DNA from: Desulfuromonadales bacterium
GTDB taxonomy: Bacteria; Desulfobacterota; Desulfuromonadia; Geobacterales; Pseudopelobacteraceae
Direction of reading: 5' to 3'
DNA: 42,444 nt
NCBI GenBank assembly: GCA_013377095.1
Contig: JACAAY010000042.1
Coordinates: 1 to 42,444, forward strand
The notes under the pieces are model-generated. The model made no database searches, was not told the DNA's origin, and saw only the letters and a program-made list of their open reading frames with translations. How positions within the stretch are numbered: the stretch's first letter is position 1; every line of letters starts with the position of its first letter. Both the position numbers and the translations under genes were made by a program. Shown piece after piece: positions 33,087 through 40,915 of this stretch.

Positions 33087-33947
33087 TTACAGTTTATCGA
33101 CCTTGTATCCCTTTGCTTTGAGAGCTTCGAGTATTCCGTCCGGCCCCACCAGATGAGCCGCGCCCACCAGGATAAATTCCGTCCGGGGTGTTTTCTGATA
33201 GGCATCAATCAGGGGCAGCCAATTCCTGTTACGATCGGTTATCAGTTTTTTGTAGAGCTTTGGCTGGCGCGTTTTGAGTTCGGTCGTCATCAATGCATTC
33301 AGCTTCTCCGTGTTGCCCTTGCGCCAGGCATCGGCCATGATTTCAAACTGTTGCTTTATGGTATTTAATTCGTTGATTGAATAGGTGACAAAGTCGTCCT
33401 CATTGCCATCCGCCATTGAGACGATGTAATTGATCTGTTCTTCAGCTGTCTCAAGCCCCTCTACTCTTTTTCCGTCCCTGGTCGCCAGACCATGGAAGAA
33501 CTGGTCTACCCCCTGTTGGGTAACCCCCAGCTTCATGAATTCCATAACCGTAAGTGTTACCATCAGCATGGACGGCTTGAACTGTTTGAAAGCCTCCAGC
33601 GGTATTCCGTTGGAGGCGCAATAGGCGCTGAGCTCGCCATACGCCTTGGCTGAAAGGTGCTTTTCAACTGTGCTGCCGTCAGCATACATGGCTTGTATCA
33701 GCAACTTCTGCTGAAGCGTCGGATCCTGGAGTTTGTCGAGGTCGGTCTCGAAAACCACTACCTTTGACGCTTGGTAGGCCTTGTCATATTCCGGCGGCAG
33801 CGGAAAGTCGGCCTCACGCAGAATATGGCAGGTACCGCCCAGATAGATGATGGAGTTGTCCTTTTGAACTTTCCATACCGATGACTCGGCTGATGCTCCT
33901 GTGCAGGTAAGCACAACCATCGCGATGCTCACTATGAAACGCTTCAT
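33087..33947 (-). CDS. TraB/GumN family exported protein
   Basis: A 286-residue protein with a signal peptide (1-20, ending GASAES). The mature part matches the TraB/GumN (PF01963) family: GGTCHILRE near residue 37, corresponding to the conserved GTxH motif, and VGAAHLVGPDGILEALKAKGY at the C-terminus, the second conserved block. Family members are thought to be metal-dependent proteases by analogy with Tiki. It would act in the periplasm. AGAGGAA lies eight bases before the ATG. It is convergent with the Hsp70-like gene and lies downstream of the zinc-ribbon membrane protein on the same strand. Confidence 0.88.
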   Translation of the reverse strand: MKRFIVSIAMVVLTCTGASAESSVWKVQKDNSIIYLGGTCHILREADFPLPPEYDKAYQASKVVVFETDLDKLQDPTLQQKLLIQAMYADGSTVEKHLSAKAYGELSAYCASNGIPLEAFKQFKPSMLMVTLTVMEFMKLGVTQQGVDQFFHGLATRDGKRVEGLETAEEQINYIVSMADGNEDDFVTYSINELNTIKQQFEIMADAWRKGNTEKLNALMTTELKTRQPKLYKKLITDRNRNWLPLIDAYQKTPRTEFILVGAAHLVGPDGILEALKAKGYKVDKL

Positions 33948-33989
33948 CCGTTTGTTCCTCTATTTATGGGTAACTTGCCGAAATTTAGA

Positions 33990-34643
33990 CTATATCGGTT
34001 TTACTCTCTCGTACTGAAGGATATAGATCAGCGCGCCCAACGGCGCCGAGACAATAATACCGATGAACAGGGCGATCATGCCGGCGCAGGCGATGACATT
34101 GGCGACCAGATAGGCCAGCAGCCAGTTGACAAAATTGGCCTGAATCGTTTCGAAGCTCCATTTGTAGGCATCAATGGCACCGCATTTGTTGTCAATGATG
34201 GCATACATGCCAGGGGCAATGGCGAATCCCAGCGCCAGGGCCGCCAGTGAACCGATAATCGGCACAAAGTGCAGAATAACCACAGCAATCAGGCTCAGGA
34301 TCAGGTAGAGCAGAAGATTGGCGAAACAGTCCCAGGCGTTGAAGAGGTCTCCCACCTCTGCTCTGCCCTGACTCCTGGCCACCTTCATCAACGAACGGGT
34401 ATAGCCGGCAATGAAGCCGATGTTGGCGATGGGGATCCAGACGAGCAGCATGAAAACAAGCGTCAGGATGATCAGATCCACCAGGTTTGCCTTCCAGATG
34501 TTTATGGACGTCGTAAACAGTTCCCCAAAATCGGATTGATCAACTGTTGCCATGCGTACCGGCAGGACGCCGATGGTTGAACCGCAGTGCTTGCACTTGG
34601 TGGCGCCATCCAGAACCTCTTCCTTGCAGAACGGGCATTGCAT
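33990..34643 (-). CDS. Zinc-ribbon membrane protein
   Basis: A 217-residue protein. The N-terminus is a zinc ribbon (CPFCKEE then CKHCGSTIG, four cysteines at residues 3, 6, 17 and 20). A short polar stretch leads to four or five membrane helices (about 54-80, 108-145, 175-205). The strong site AGGAGGAAG precedes the ATG. The zinc-ribbon plus membrane-domain layout occurs in many uncharacterised bacterial proteins; I cannot assign a role. The TraB/GumN gene lies 42 bases downstream, so the pair may be an operon. Confidence 0.85.
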   Translation of the reverse strand: MQCPFCKEEVLDGATKCKHCGSTIGVLPVRMATVDQSDFGELFTTSINIWKANLVDLIILTLVFMLLVWIPIANIGFIAGYTRSLMKVARSQGRAEVGDLFNAWDCFANLLLYLILSLIAVVILHFVPIIGSLAALALGFAIAPGMYAIIDNKCGAIDAYKWSFETIQANFVNWLLAYLVANVIACAGMIALFIGIIVSAPLGALIYILQYERVKPI

Positions 34644-34678
34644 ATCTTCCTCCTGTTTTCAGCATGGATACGGTAGCG

Positions 34679-34709
34679 TTGCCACCATTGGAATCTTACA
34701 CGCTATATA
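34679..34709 (+). promoter_or_regulatory. Possible promoter for the hotdog thioesterase gene
   Basis: TTGCCA (34679-34684) and TATATA (34704-34709) are separated by 19 bases, a little long for sigma70. The -10 overlaps a small inverted repeat (ACGCT/AGCGT, 34699-34714) that could be an operator. Evidence is weak. Confidence 0.3.
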
Positions 34710-34864
34710 TACAGCGTCAATCGTGTTTTTTCGGTGTCGGTCAAGGGGAGGTCTGTATGTTGACATGTACGGGATTGCCTTCCCTTAGAGCCCTCCAGCC
34801 CCGATTTGTGCCAATCTTCTTGACCACCCGCCCTGTTTTGCATAAGTTAACCACGGAGGTACCT

Positions 34865-35362
34865 ATGACCTGTTCCAACAGCAGTATCGTCGAAAATGAA
34901 GTTGTGCTCCCCTGTACGGCGGTGGATTTGAGCGGGGAGGCTGATTGGATCCCCTGTGATGCCCCATCCATAATGGGTGAATCACTGCGCTTCGTCTCCG
35001 GCGAACCGGATGGTAATCGCTTCCGGGTCCGCTATTACCTGAACAAGGAGCAGCAGTTGCGGGCGCGAATCTGGTTCGGCCCGGATACCGGCGGGCCACC
35101 GGGGCATGCCCACGGCGGCTCCATAGCAGCGGTGCTTGACGAGGTGCTGGGGCTCAATGCCTGGGTAGCAGGATATCCGGTCGTGGCCGGCAATTTGAAC
35201 ATCAGTTTCCGCACCATGCTGCCGCTTGAAAAGGTGGTGACGGTCGAAAGCTGGATTGTGTCCGCCGAGGGTCGCAAGGTGATGGTGCATGGCAGGGTCT
35301 GCAGTGGCGATACGGTCTACGCCGAGGGTGAGTGTCTCTGTATCACTATTCCCGGGAGGTGA
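34865..35362 (+). CDS. Hotdog-fold thioesterase (PaaI-like)
   Basis: A protein of 165 residues from the ATG at 34865, preceded by ACGGAGGT. An in-frame ATG at 34757, preceded by GGGGAGG, would add 36 residues, and either could be used. The hotdog signature is GPPGHAHGGSIAAVLDEVLG near residue 77, with the HGG-x-x-x-x-x-x-D/E pattern of the PaaI/acyl-CoA thioesterase family, followed by NISFRTMLPLEKVVTVE and VHGRVCSGDTVYAEGECLC. It probably hydrolyses an acyl-CoA thioester in the cytoplasm; the substrate is unknown. It is divergent from the zinc-ribbon gene, with the possible promoter in between. Confidence 0.85.
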   Translation: MTCSNSSIVENEVVLPCTAVDLSGEADWIPCDAPSIMGESLRFVSGEPDGNRFRVRYYLNKEQQLRARIWFGPDTGGPPGHAHGGSIAAVLDEVLGLNAWVAGYPVVAGNLNISFRTMLPLEKVVTVESWIVSAEGRKVMVHGRVCSGDTVYAEGECLCITIPGR

Positions 35363-35422
35363 CCTGAATATCCGGGTGGTTAAGCACACTGTCGTTCATC
35401 GATTATGTTTCCAGCATCGACG

Positions 35423-36418
35423 TTAGCCCGCCACAATTTCAACGTAGATATCTGAAAAATCACGTCTACGCAGATTTTCTTCGCGGATCAGGATGTAGAA
35501 GCTTCCTGCGTACCAGATTGAAAGGTCGACGCTTCTGTTTGAATCGATCTTGAGAAGTTGGAGCCATTCGTGGCGTGATCTCTGCAATTGCTCTTTATGG
35601 TGCTGATACCAGGCAAGAGATTCTTTGACATTCCGATAATACTCAATCTCCGGTGCTTCGTTATCCTGCAGTGCTTTTTTGAGCAGATCCTCCACTTCAT
35701 TTTTCTGTTTATGATGGTTGCAGATCAAAATGTTCTGCCCTGCCTTGTGAAGGCAGGCATTCCAACGCATATCCCCCTCTATTTCAGACGCATGTCCAAA
35801 AACCTTACTCACAATGTGTATATCCTTGTCCGCACAGGATACGGATTCGAGTAATTCGCAGTATCGTTCGGCTATGGTGCCGAATGGGGTATCCCGGGAT
35901 ACCGCTTCCACCATTTCAAAGGTTTCTGAGCCGAATTCGGGCAAATCTATTGTCACGATGGGCACTACTTTGTACGGTTCGAGGTCAACGTAGTATTCAT
36001 GAACCAGCTGGTCGTAGTCGGGAGACGTGACTCTTGAAAGAAACGATGAATCGCCATCATGGAAAAGTAGCTTGGATTTTACATCGGTACAGGATTCATC
36101 CGACTCTACAAAAAAATAAAGCATGCCATGGTTTGGTAAAGGGTGATCGAAGAGCGGCGGTAACTCCGCCAGATTGATTTGCATGATGAAGTTCAGGTAC
36201 AGGCCGTCATCGGTTTGCGGCCATGCAAGGGAGGCTGGCAAATCGGGGTCGCCACCGATTCGGCAGTTTCCAACGGTGCTGAAGTCCTCCGGTTCACTCA
36301 AAGTAAGAGACCAGCATTCAACGGCACTTGCGAGAATAATCTGTCCTGCGTCGATTAGATTGTGTTTTAAGATTGTTTCCCGCAATTTGTTTTGCTGGTA
36401 TGAAGACAATTTACTCAT
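35423..36418 (-). CDS. YwqG-like protein (DUF1963)
   Basis: A 331-residue cytoplasmic protein matching the YwqG/DUF1963 family: RIGGDPDLPASLAWPQ near residue 52, NFIMQINLAELPP near 73, and the GMLYFFVESDE strand near 97, followed by an acidic middle region and a helical C-terminal part. YwqG proteins are widespread in bacteria without a defined activity; some lie next to contact-dependent toxin systems. Here it is monocistronic with its own near-consensus promoter and a leader of about 110 bases. Base composition is more AT-rich than in the genes to its left. Confidence 0.85.
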   Translation of the reverse strand: MSKLSSYQQNKLRETILKHNLIDAGQIILASAVECWSLTLSEPEDFSTVGNCRIGGDPDLPASLAWPQTDDGLYLNFIMQINLAELPPLFDHPLPNHGMLYFFVESDESCTDVKSKLLFHDGDSSFLSRVTSPDYDQLVHEYYVDLEPYKVVPIVTIDLPEFGSETFEMVEAVSRDTPFGTIAERYCELLESVSCADKDIHIVSKVFGHASEIEGDMRWNACLHKAGQNILICNHHKQKNEVEDLLKKALQDNEAPEIEYYRNVKESLAWYQHHKEQLQRSRHEWLQLLKIDSNRSVDLSIWYAGSFYILIREENLRRRDFSDIYVEIVAG

Positions 36419-36533
36419 CAGCCTGTATTGCCTTTCAGATTTGAGTATTTACTTGGATTCTAACCTGACATTCCGCAGGACAGCCTGCTGGCATTTAAGG
36501 TTCCGTAGCGCAGGCTTGTTTTTAAAGTTGATT

Positions 36534-36562
36534 ATAATATTTTTTAAATTGAAGATTGTCAA
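36534..36562 (-). promoter_or_regulatory. Strong sigma70-type promoter for the YwqG-like gene, with leader hairpin
   Basis: On the minus strand TTGACA (36562-36557) and TATTAT (36539-36534) are separated by exactly 17 bases, predicting a start near 36527. The leader contains an imperfect hairpin (AGCCTGC at 36482-36488 pairs with GCAGGCT at 36510-36516). I see nothing else in the 291-base gap between the YwqG-like and beta-helix genes. Confidence 0.65.
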
Positions 36563-36709
36563 TCAATCAGATTGGGAGCGTTTTGGAGACGTGTTGTTCT
36601 GGAATATGCGAAGGGATGAAATCATTGCATTGATAATGTCGTCCTATGAAGTCAGTAAAATTGAAAACAAGCTTACTCCCGAAAATCAAGCATAACTGTC
36701 GGTGTCGTA

Positions 36710-38737
36710 CTAAAAGTAGTTCCCCACGTTGGTAAACGATTTACCACCCAGCCAGGTGCCCTTTGCGATGTTGTTGGAAACGATGCTGTCTGCCCCAGCG
36801 GTGATTGAAACATCAAAATGTAATGGCGTGTTGGCGGTGTCATAAAAAATATTGTTCGAGATAACTGCCCGTACCAGGGTGACGTTCTGGAAAAAGACAC
36901 CCACTGCCTGGGATAGGGACTTGAATGTATTGCGTGAGAAGTTGAGGTTTGTGATGGTACTGCTTGCATTGTTGAAAACGATCGTGTTGTTCTGATCAAT
37001 GGTATTATCCGTAAACACCAGGTTGCTCAAATTGCCGGATGGGAAGGTCAAAATGGGCGCTCCAAATGGGGATTGAATTGTGTTGCCTGAAATCACCATG
37101 TTGTTGGCTGTTGAAACAAACAGCGGGATGCCCACGGTAGTATTGTTACGGACGGCTATATTTTGGGCTGTAGCAGTCCGTCTGATTGCGATGCCGGTGA
37201 GGTTGGCAATTTTCATGGTGTTGTTACTGACGGTTGCCCCGTCAACCGCATCCAGGGTGATGACCCCGTTCCACCGGGGAGAACCGGGATATGCCGACAG
37301 ATTAAAAACGTTTGCGTCGACCACAATGTTTTTGCTGGTGACCTGGCTGGTAAAGCCTTCGGCAGAAAATACCGCCAGGTTCCAGCACTCTTCGAAGGTA
37401 TTGTGCGAGATGGATGTGTTTGACGCTCCGATACATTGCACCCCAAGTACGTTTTTAAGGGTGTTTCCAGAAATAACCACTCCGCTGGACCAGTCGATCA
37501 TTATCCCCTGATTCCCGTAAAACGTGTCGTTGCTAATGACATTGCCCGTGACCACCACGTCTGTGCAGGGCTGCAGGTCGGTGTCTCCCGTGCCGATCCT
37601 CCCCTCAATCTCAATAGGTACGATGGCGGTATTTCGGACAATGTTGTCGGAGATAACCGCACGGTATGAACGCGCATGGAAGAGTATGCCGTCCAGCGCA
37701 CTGCCGGTAACGGTATTTTTGGTGATTTGTGCGTCGTTGCACCCATCGTAAAAATGGATGGCATCGCCCTTGCTCGACACAATCCGTGAGTTGCTGACAA
37801 TCCCGTTCGTACTGTTTTTGTAAAAAAGAATCCCATCGCAATTGGCTGTCGTCAACTGAGACTGATCAATGCGGATACCGATGATTTTAACGTAATTGGC
37901 TTGGTAAACGACTACGGATGACGGGTATACCAATCCCGTAAGCGCTGAGTACCCTGTCAATGTTGTCGCAGAGGTTAGCTGTCCAACACCTTCAGTTACT
38001 ATTTCCTGGTAATCATTGATGATGTACAGGGTTTTGGAGTGCAGATAGTTTTTGCTCAAGACGGCGCGCCGTGAGGCATTGATGGCATTCTGCACGGCGG
38101 CGGCATCATCGGCGATGCCATTGCCGACCGCTCCGAACCATTCGGGCCGGGACTCTTTGAGACCGGTTACCGCTCCCGATCCGGACAGAGACAGCGATCC
38201 CGTTCCCACAAACATCAGATTGATGGTGGTAGGTACGCTGACGGCCGTTGTGACCGGCATGGAAGCGGATACGACCAGGGTGGTCATAGTGGTACCCTGG
38301 GCAGATACCGCCGTTGCAAAATCGGCGTACAAGCTGGCGTTGACCAAGGGTATGGCGGCCGGTTGAGACGATTTCTGCCAACTGCCGGTTCCGGATGCGC
38401 CCAGCTTGATCCAGTAGGTGTTATTTGTGCTGGTCGGATCGTTGGTTACCAGGGCGATGGTATTTGCCGGGTGCGCCAGGTCGGCGTTCATGGCCGCCAC
38501 GGTTTGATAACCGAGCGTGCCGGCGGTCTGGGATTGCAGCAGACTGGCCAGGCTGGCCCCCAGGTTGGCGGAGTTTGTATCGATGGCCGTGCGGAGATTG
38601 CTGAAGTTCCCGTCCATCTCGGTCCAGGTCAGCGACCGGCCCACACCTGCCCGAGTGGTGATACTGGTGGCGGCCAGAGCCGTCACGGGTATCACACAGA
38701 GAGCCCACACCAACAAAATTCCAACATATCGTTTCAT
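36710..38737 (-). CDS. Secreted right-handed beta-helix protein, phage-tailspike-like
   Basis: I chose the ATG at 38737 because GAGGAG lies seven bases before it; the ATG at 38752 contains that site. The protein has 675 residues and a signal peptide (ending ALAATS). Residues ~25-140 resemble tail-fibre N-terminal modules (SLTWTEMDGNFSNLRTAID; NTYWIKLGASGTGSWQKS). A RPEWFGAVGNGIADDAAAVQNAI block near 200 begins a pectate-lyase/tailspike beta-helix, with many repeats of N-x-V/I-S-x-N-x-I/V up to the C-terminus. It is probably surface-exposed or secreted and binds or cleaves a polysaccharide. The signal peptide is unexpected for a phage structural protein. A broken gene overlaps its 5' end. Confidence 0.88.
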   Translation of the reverse strand: MKRYVGILLVWALCVIPVTALAATSITTRAGVGRSLTWTEMDGNFSNLRTAIDTNSANLGASLASLLQSQTAGTLGYQTVAAMNADLAHPANTIALVTNDPTSTNNTYWIKLGASGTGSWQKSSQPAAIPLVNASLYADFATAVSAQGTTMTTLVVSASMPVTTAVSVPTTINLMFVGTGSLSLSGSGAVTGLKESRPEWFGAVGNGIADDAAAVQNAINASRRAVLSKNYLHSKTLYIINDYQEIVTEGVGQLTSATTLTGYSALTGLVYPSSVVVYQANYVKIIGIRIDQSQLTTANCDGILFYKNSTNGIVSNSRIVSSKGDAIHFYDGCNDAQITKNTVTGSALDGILFHARSYRAVISDNIVRNTAIVPIEIEGRIGTGDTDLQPCTDVVVTGNVISNDTFYGNQGIMIDWSSGVVISGNTLKNVLGVQCIGASNTSISHNTFEECWNLAVFSAEGFTSQVTSKNIVVDANVFNLSAYPGSPRWNGVITLDAVDGATVSNNTMKIANLTGIAIRRTATAQNIAVRNNTTVGIPLFVSTANNMVISGNTIQSPFGAPILTFPSGNLSNLVFTDNTIDQNNTIVFNNASSTITNLNFSRNTFKSLSQAVGVFFQNVTLVRAVISNNIFYDTANTPLHFDVSITAGADSIVSNNIAKGTWLGGKSFTNVGNYF

Positions 38738-38748
38738 CTCGATTCTCC

Positions 38749-39334
38749 TCATATCAATACTGTTAATTTTATGTTGTCCGCCTGGTTGAAATTGCCGGGA
38801 GACTGTTCGGCGGGGATGACGATTCCGGTGAGGTTATCCAAAAACTCCAGCGTGATTGTATCTCCCGACTCAATATCAGCCTGATCGACCCAGCTGTCGT
38901 GCTCGGCAATAACATGACGTTTTTGCTGAATAGCAGATAGAGATTGCGTAGATCTAAATGTTTCGTCGAGTTGCCGCCTGCATTGACGGTGGCCAGCAAT
39001 GACCCATTGACGACCAGCTGAAACCCGGCAATGCCCGTATATACCGAATGGCCTGCACACACAGTCGTATGTGAGAGGGCGCGCCGGTTTTGGAAATTGC
39101 TGGTGCGCAAAACAGTTGCAACGTCGCGACAGTGTGGATCAATACGCCCTCATGCATGTTTCCGTTTATGGTCGAGGGGAGATGGTCGATGGTACCTGAA
39201 TTAGCGAAATTATCGAACAAGATTGTGTCGTACTGGACCTGTGCGGCCGTGGCGATACGTGCAGTTCGTTGGTGTGGAGAACGGTCCTGCCCGAAATTGA
39301 ATGCCGATTCGCGTCGTACGTAGTCATTATACAC
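38749..39334 (-). pseudogene. Frameshifted gene upstream of the beta-helix protein
   Basis: A protein of about 195 residues can be read across three frames. It starts at ATG 39334 (AAGGCGGG upstream) and runs in the first frame to about 39085 (VQYDTILFDNFANSGTIDHL, then GVLIHTVATLQLFCAPAI). It continues in a second frame from about 39075 to 38900 (YTGIAGFQLVVNG, LRNLYLLFSK). It finishes in a third frame to 38749 (DIESGDTITLEFLDNLTGIV). Each switch fits loss of one base; the second lies at a run of five A. The final TGA overlaps the next gene's upstream ATG. No family is recognised. The frameshifts are either true decay or sequencing errors at homopolymers. Confidence 0.55.
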
Positions 39335-39352
39335 CCGCCTTCGTTTGTAATA

Positions 39353-39645
39353 TTAAAAGAATGAGTCTGGTGGTTGTATGGGCTGGATGCTTATTCTAAG
39401 CGGCTTTACCGGGTGTGTCCGCCTCCGGCGTTCTTCCTCGGTCACCTCGTACACCAGCAGGTCCATGGCGATCAGGGCCTGTTTGCTTTTCCCATACACT
39501 CCCTCGCCGCTTTCCCTGAAAACTTTCCCAGGGTAAACATATGCAGGGACCTTGGATTCTGCCCGAATTTGCGAGCTACATCCCTCAGTTTTTTACAGCG
39601 GTCTTTGACCGTTCTCGGATGGCCTTGAAAGTCAATATTCAACAT
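39353..39645 (-). pseudogene. Frameshifted short gene
   Basis: A start ATG at 39645 follows AAAAAGGA at eight bases. The first frame encodes 57 residues (HPRTVKDRCKKLRDVARKFG near the start) and stops at 39472. The rest of a protein-like sequence continues in another frame to a TAA at 39353 (VYGKSKQALIAMDLLVYEV, then TEEERRRR). The shift corresponds to one missing base, possibly in the run of six A near residues 18-19. I do not recognise the family. An 84-residue frame on the other strand covers the same DNA but lacks a ribosome-binding site and looks like a shadow. Confidence 0.4.
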
Positions 39646-39739
39646 GACAAATCCTTTTTAATGTGGTAACAGACAGTACAATTAATGTTTGTTTATTGCC
39701 TTTTTTCCATATTTGCGTCCTGTTGTTCTTCAACAACCA

Positions 39740-39991
39740 GAACGATTTGGGAATGACTGGAACTGGCTGGTAAGAGGGTAGGGGAGTGACCCTGAGCTTG
39801 CTTCATCTGTTACACCCGAACCTCTGGCACCTGACGAGCAGGATCTGCTGCTCCGTTTTTGTAAACTTGACGAACGACTCCGCCAAAACATAATGGAAGT
39901 GATCTCAGGGTATGAGGCTTTGAGCGAGGGCGTGGTGGGCAGAATAACAGCGGCGAGCGGCTCAAAGGGGCTAGTCTCAAGGAAGAGTTAA
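39740..39991 (+). pseudogene. Remnant of a regulator C-terminus, interrupted by TAG
   Basis: One plus-strand frame reads ERFGNDWNWLVRG, then a TAG stop (39779-39781), then GSDPELASSVTPEPLAPDEQ and LLLRFCKLDERLRQNIMEVI to a TAA at 39989. The APDEQDLLLRFCKLDERLRQ segment resembles the C-terminal tail of XRE/CI-type regulators (SPEEQELL...L). No DNA-binding domain is left upstream and no start codon is convincing. The intact terminator 40 bases downstream on the same strand supports an origin as a real gene's 3' end. Confidence 0.35.
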
Positions 39992-40027
39992 GGCGATGAG
40001 GATGGCGGGTGATATCCAACTGAGATA

Positions 40028-40065
40028 AGGAGCAGAGAAAAGAAGTTTTTCTGTTCCTTTTTTTT
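40028..40065 (+). terminator. Rho-independent terminator after the regulator remnant
   Basis: A stem of about 12 bp (GGAGCAGAGAAAA pairing with TTTTTCTGTTCC, one G-U pair, small loop GAAG) is followed by eight T. It lies downstream of the plus-strand remnant and upstream of the possible cassette array. Confidence 0.65.
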
Positions 40066-40178
40066 GCGCGGATTTTAGCTGGATAGGCACTCTTTCATAA
40101 TAATGGGTTAAATGTTCTGTTTGGGACAATGTCCAGAGCTTGTTAGTATCGAGTTATGCCTAATTCGTGGAGACGATT

Positions 40179-40796
40179 ATGTTGCATGTCAAACAGCTTA
40201 ACTCGAAAATTACACAGGGACGTGAGAATTTGTTCGTTGGTGCCGCTGGTGAACATTGGGTTGCAGCCTGTCTTCTCCGGCGTGGATTTAATGCGAACGT
40301 TTTGCCTGTGGATACTGGTGTCGACCTCTTGGCGACAAAGAAATCACGGTATTCGGATGACATGATGCTGTACAAAATTCAAGTCAAGACAACCGCTGGT
40401 CTTCGTGCAATTATTCGTTTTGAAAAATCAAAGATTGATAACCTCATACAATCACGTGTGAATTTAGTTTTGGTCAGTTGGCCCTCAATAGGCGAACCAC
40501 GATGTGCGGTTTTCAGTCCACGATTACTGCAAATGATGACGTCGGGAGGCTTCAACGATACAAATGCCCCTTTGCGCGCCACTGGAGACTTCATCAACAT
40601 GACTGTGAAGTTCACTGATGAAGGTGGTGTGTTTGTTAGGAATCAGATGAACCCATATACTCCTGTCGTAAATCGTCTAGACCTGATTGAACCAGTTGAT
40701 TGCGACGTTTACTCACTACCTGACTACGCAATGTGGAGCGATATCGAAGGTCGTCTGATTGACTTCGATGATGAACCCCATGTTGAAGAAGCTTGA
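40179..40796 (+). CDS. PD-(D/E)XK nuclease-like hypothetical protein
   Basis: A 205-residue protein. I chose ATG 40179 (GGAG six bases upstream) over an in-frame GTG at 40167. The N-terminal half fits a restriction-endonuclease-like core: GAAGEHWVAACLLRRGF with a helix Glu near residue 25, then DTGVDLLA with Asp near 48, then YKIQVKTT with Gln-x-Lys near 70, the E...D...QxK pattern of the fold. The C-terminal half is unfamiliar and ends in an acidic tail. The gene is AT-richer than the core genes of the window. A GTTATGC heptamer lies 19 bases before the ATG, as expected for an integron cassette. Function is unproven; it could be a defence or DNA-processing enzyme. Confidence 0.75.
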   Translation: MLHVKQLNSKITQGRENLFVGAAGEHWVAACLLRRGFNANVLPVDTGVDLLATKKSRYSDDMMLYKIQVKTTAGLRAIIRFEKSKIDNLIQSRVNLVLVSWPSIGEPRCAVFSPRLLQMMTSGGFNDTNAPLRATGDFINMTVKFTDEGGVFVRNQMNPYTPVVNRLDLIEPVDCDVYSLPDYAMWSDIEGRLIDFDDEPHVEEA

Positions 40797-40915
40797 GCAG
40801 GGAAAATTGGTCGTAATTATTTTTTGGTAAAACAAATTGATGATGCAATTCCCAGCTAAAATAGGGCTGGACAAAGCAGATCAATTTCCATGTCCGTTAG
40901 GTAGGAAGGAATAAA

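Noticed and set aside
36174..36695. Plus-strand 173-residue reading frame
   Set aside because: Its first half is antisense to the well-supported YwqG-like gene and its promoter lies within it; composition and lack of a ribosome-binding site mark it as a shadow.
39374..39628. Plus-strand 84-residue reading frame
   Set aside because: No ribosome-binding site, and the opposite strand carries a better-supported (frameshifted) gene over the same bases.
40797..40902. Full attC site after the PD-(D/E)XK-like gene
   Set aside because: Only the GTTAGGT end is recognisable; I found no matching RYYYAAC side, so I list the heptamer in the array finding but not as a site.
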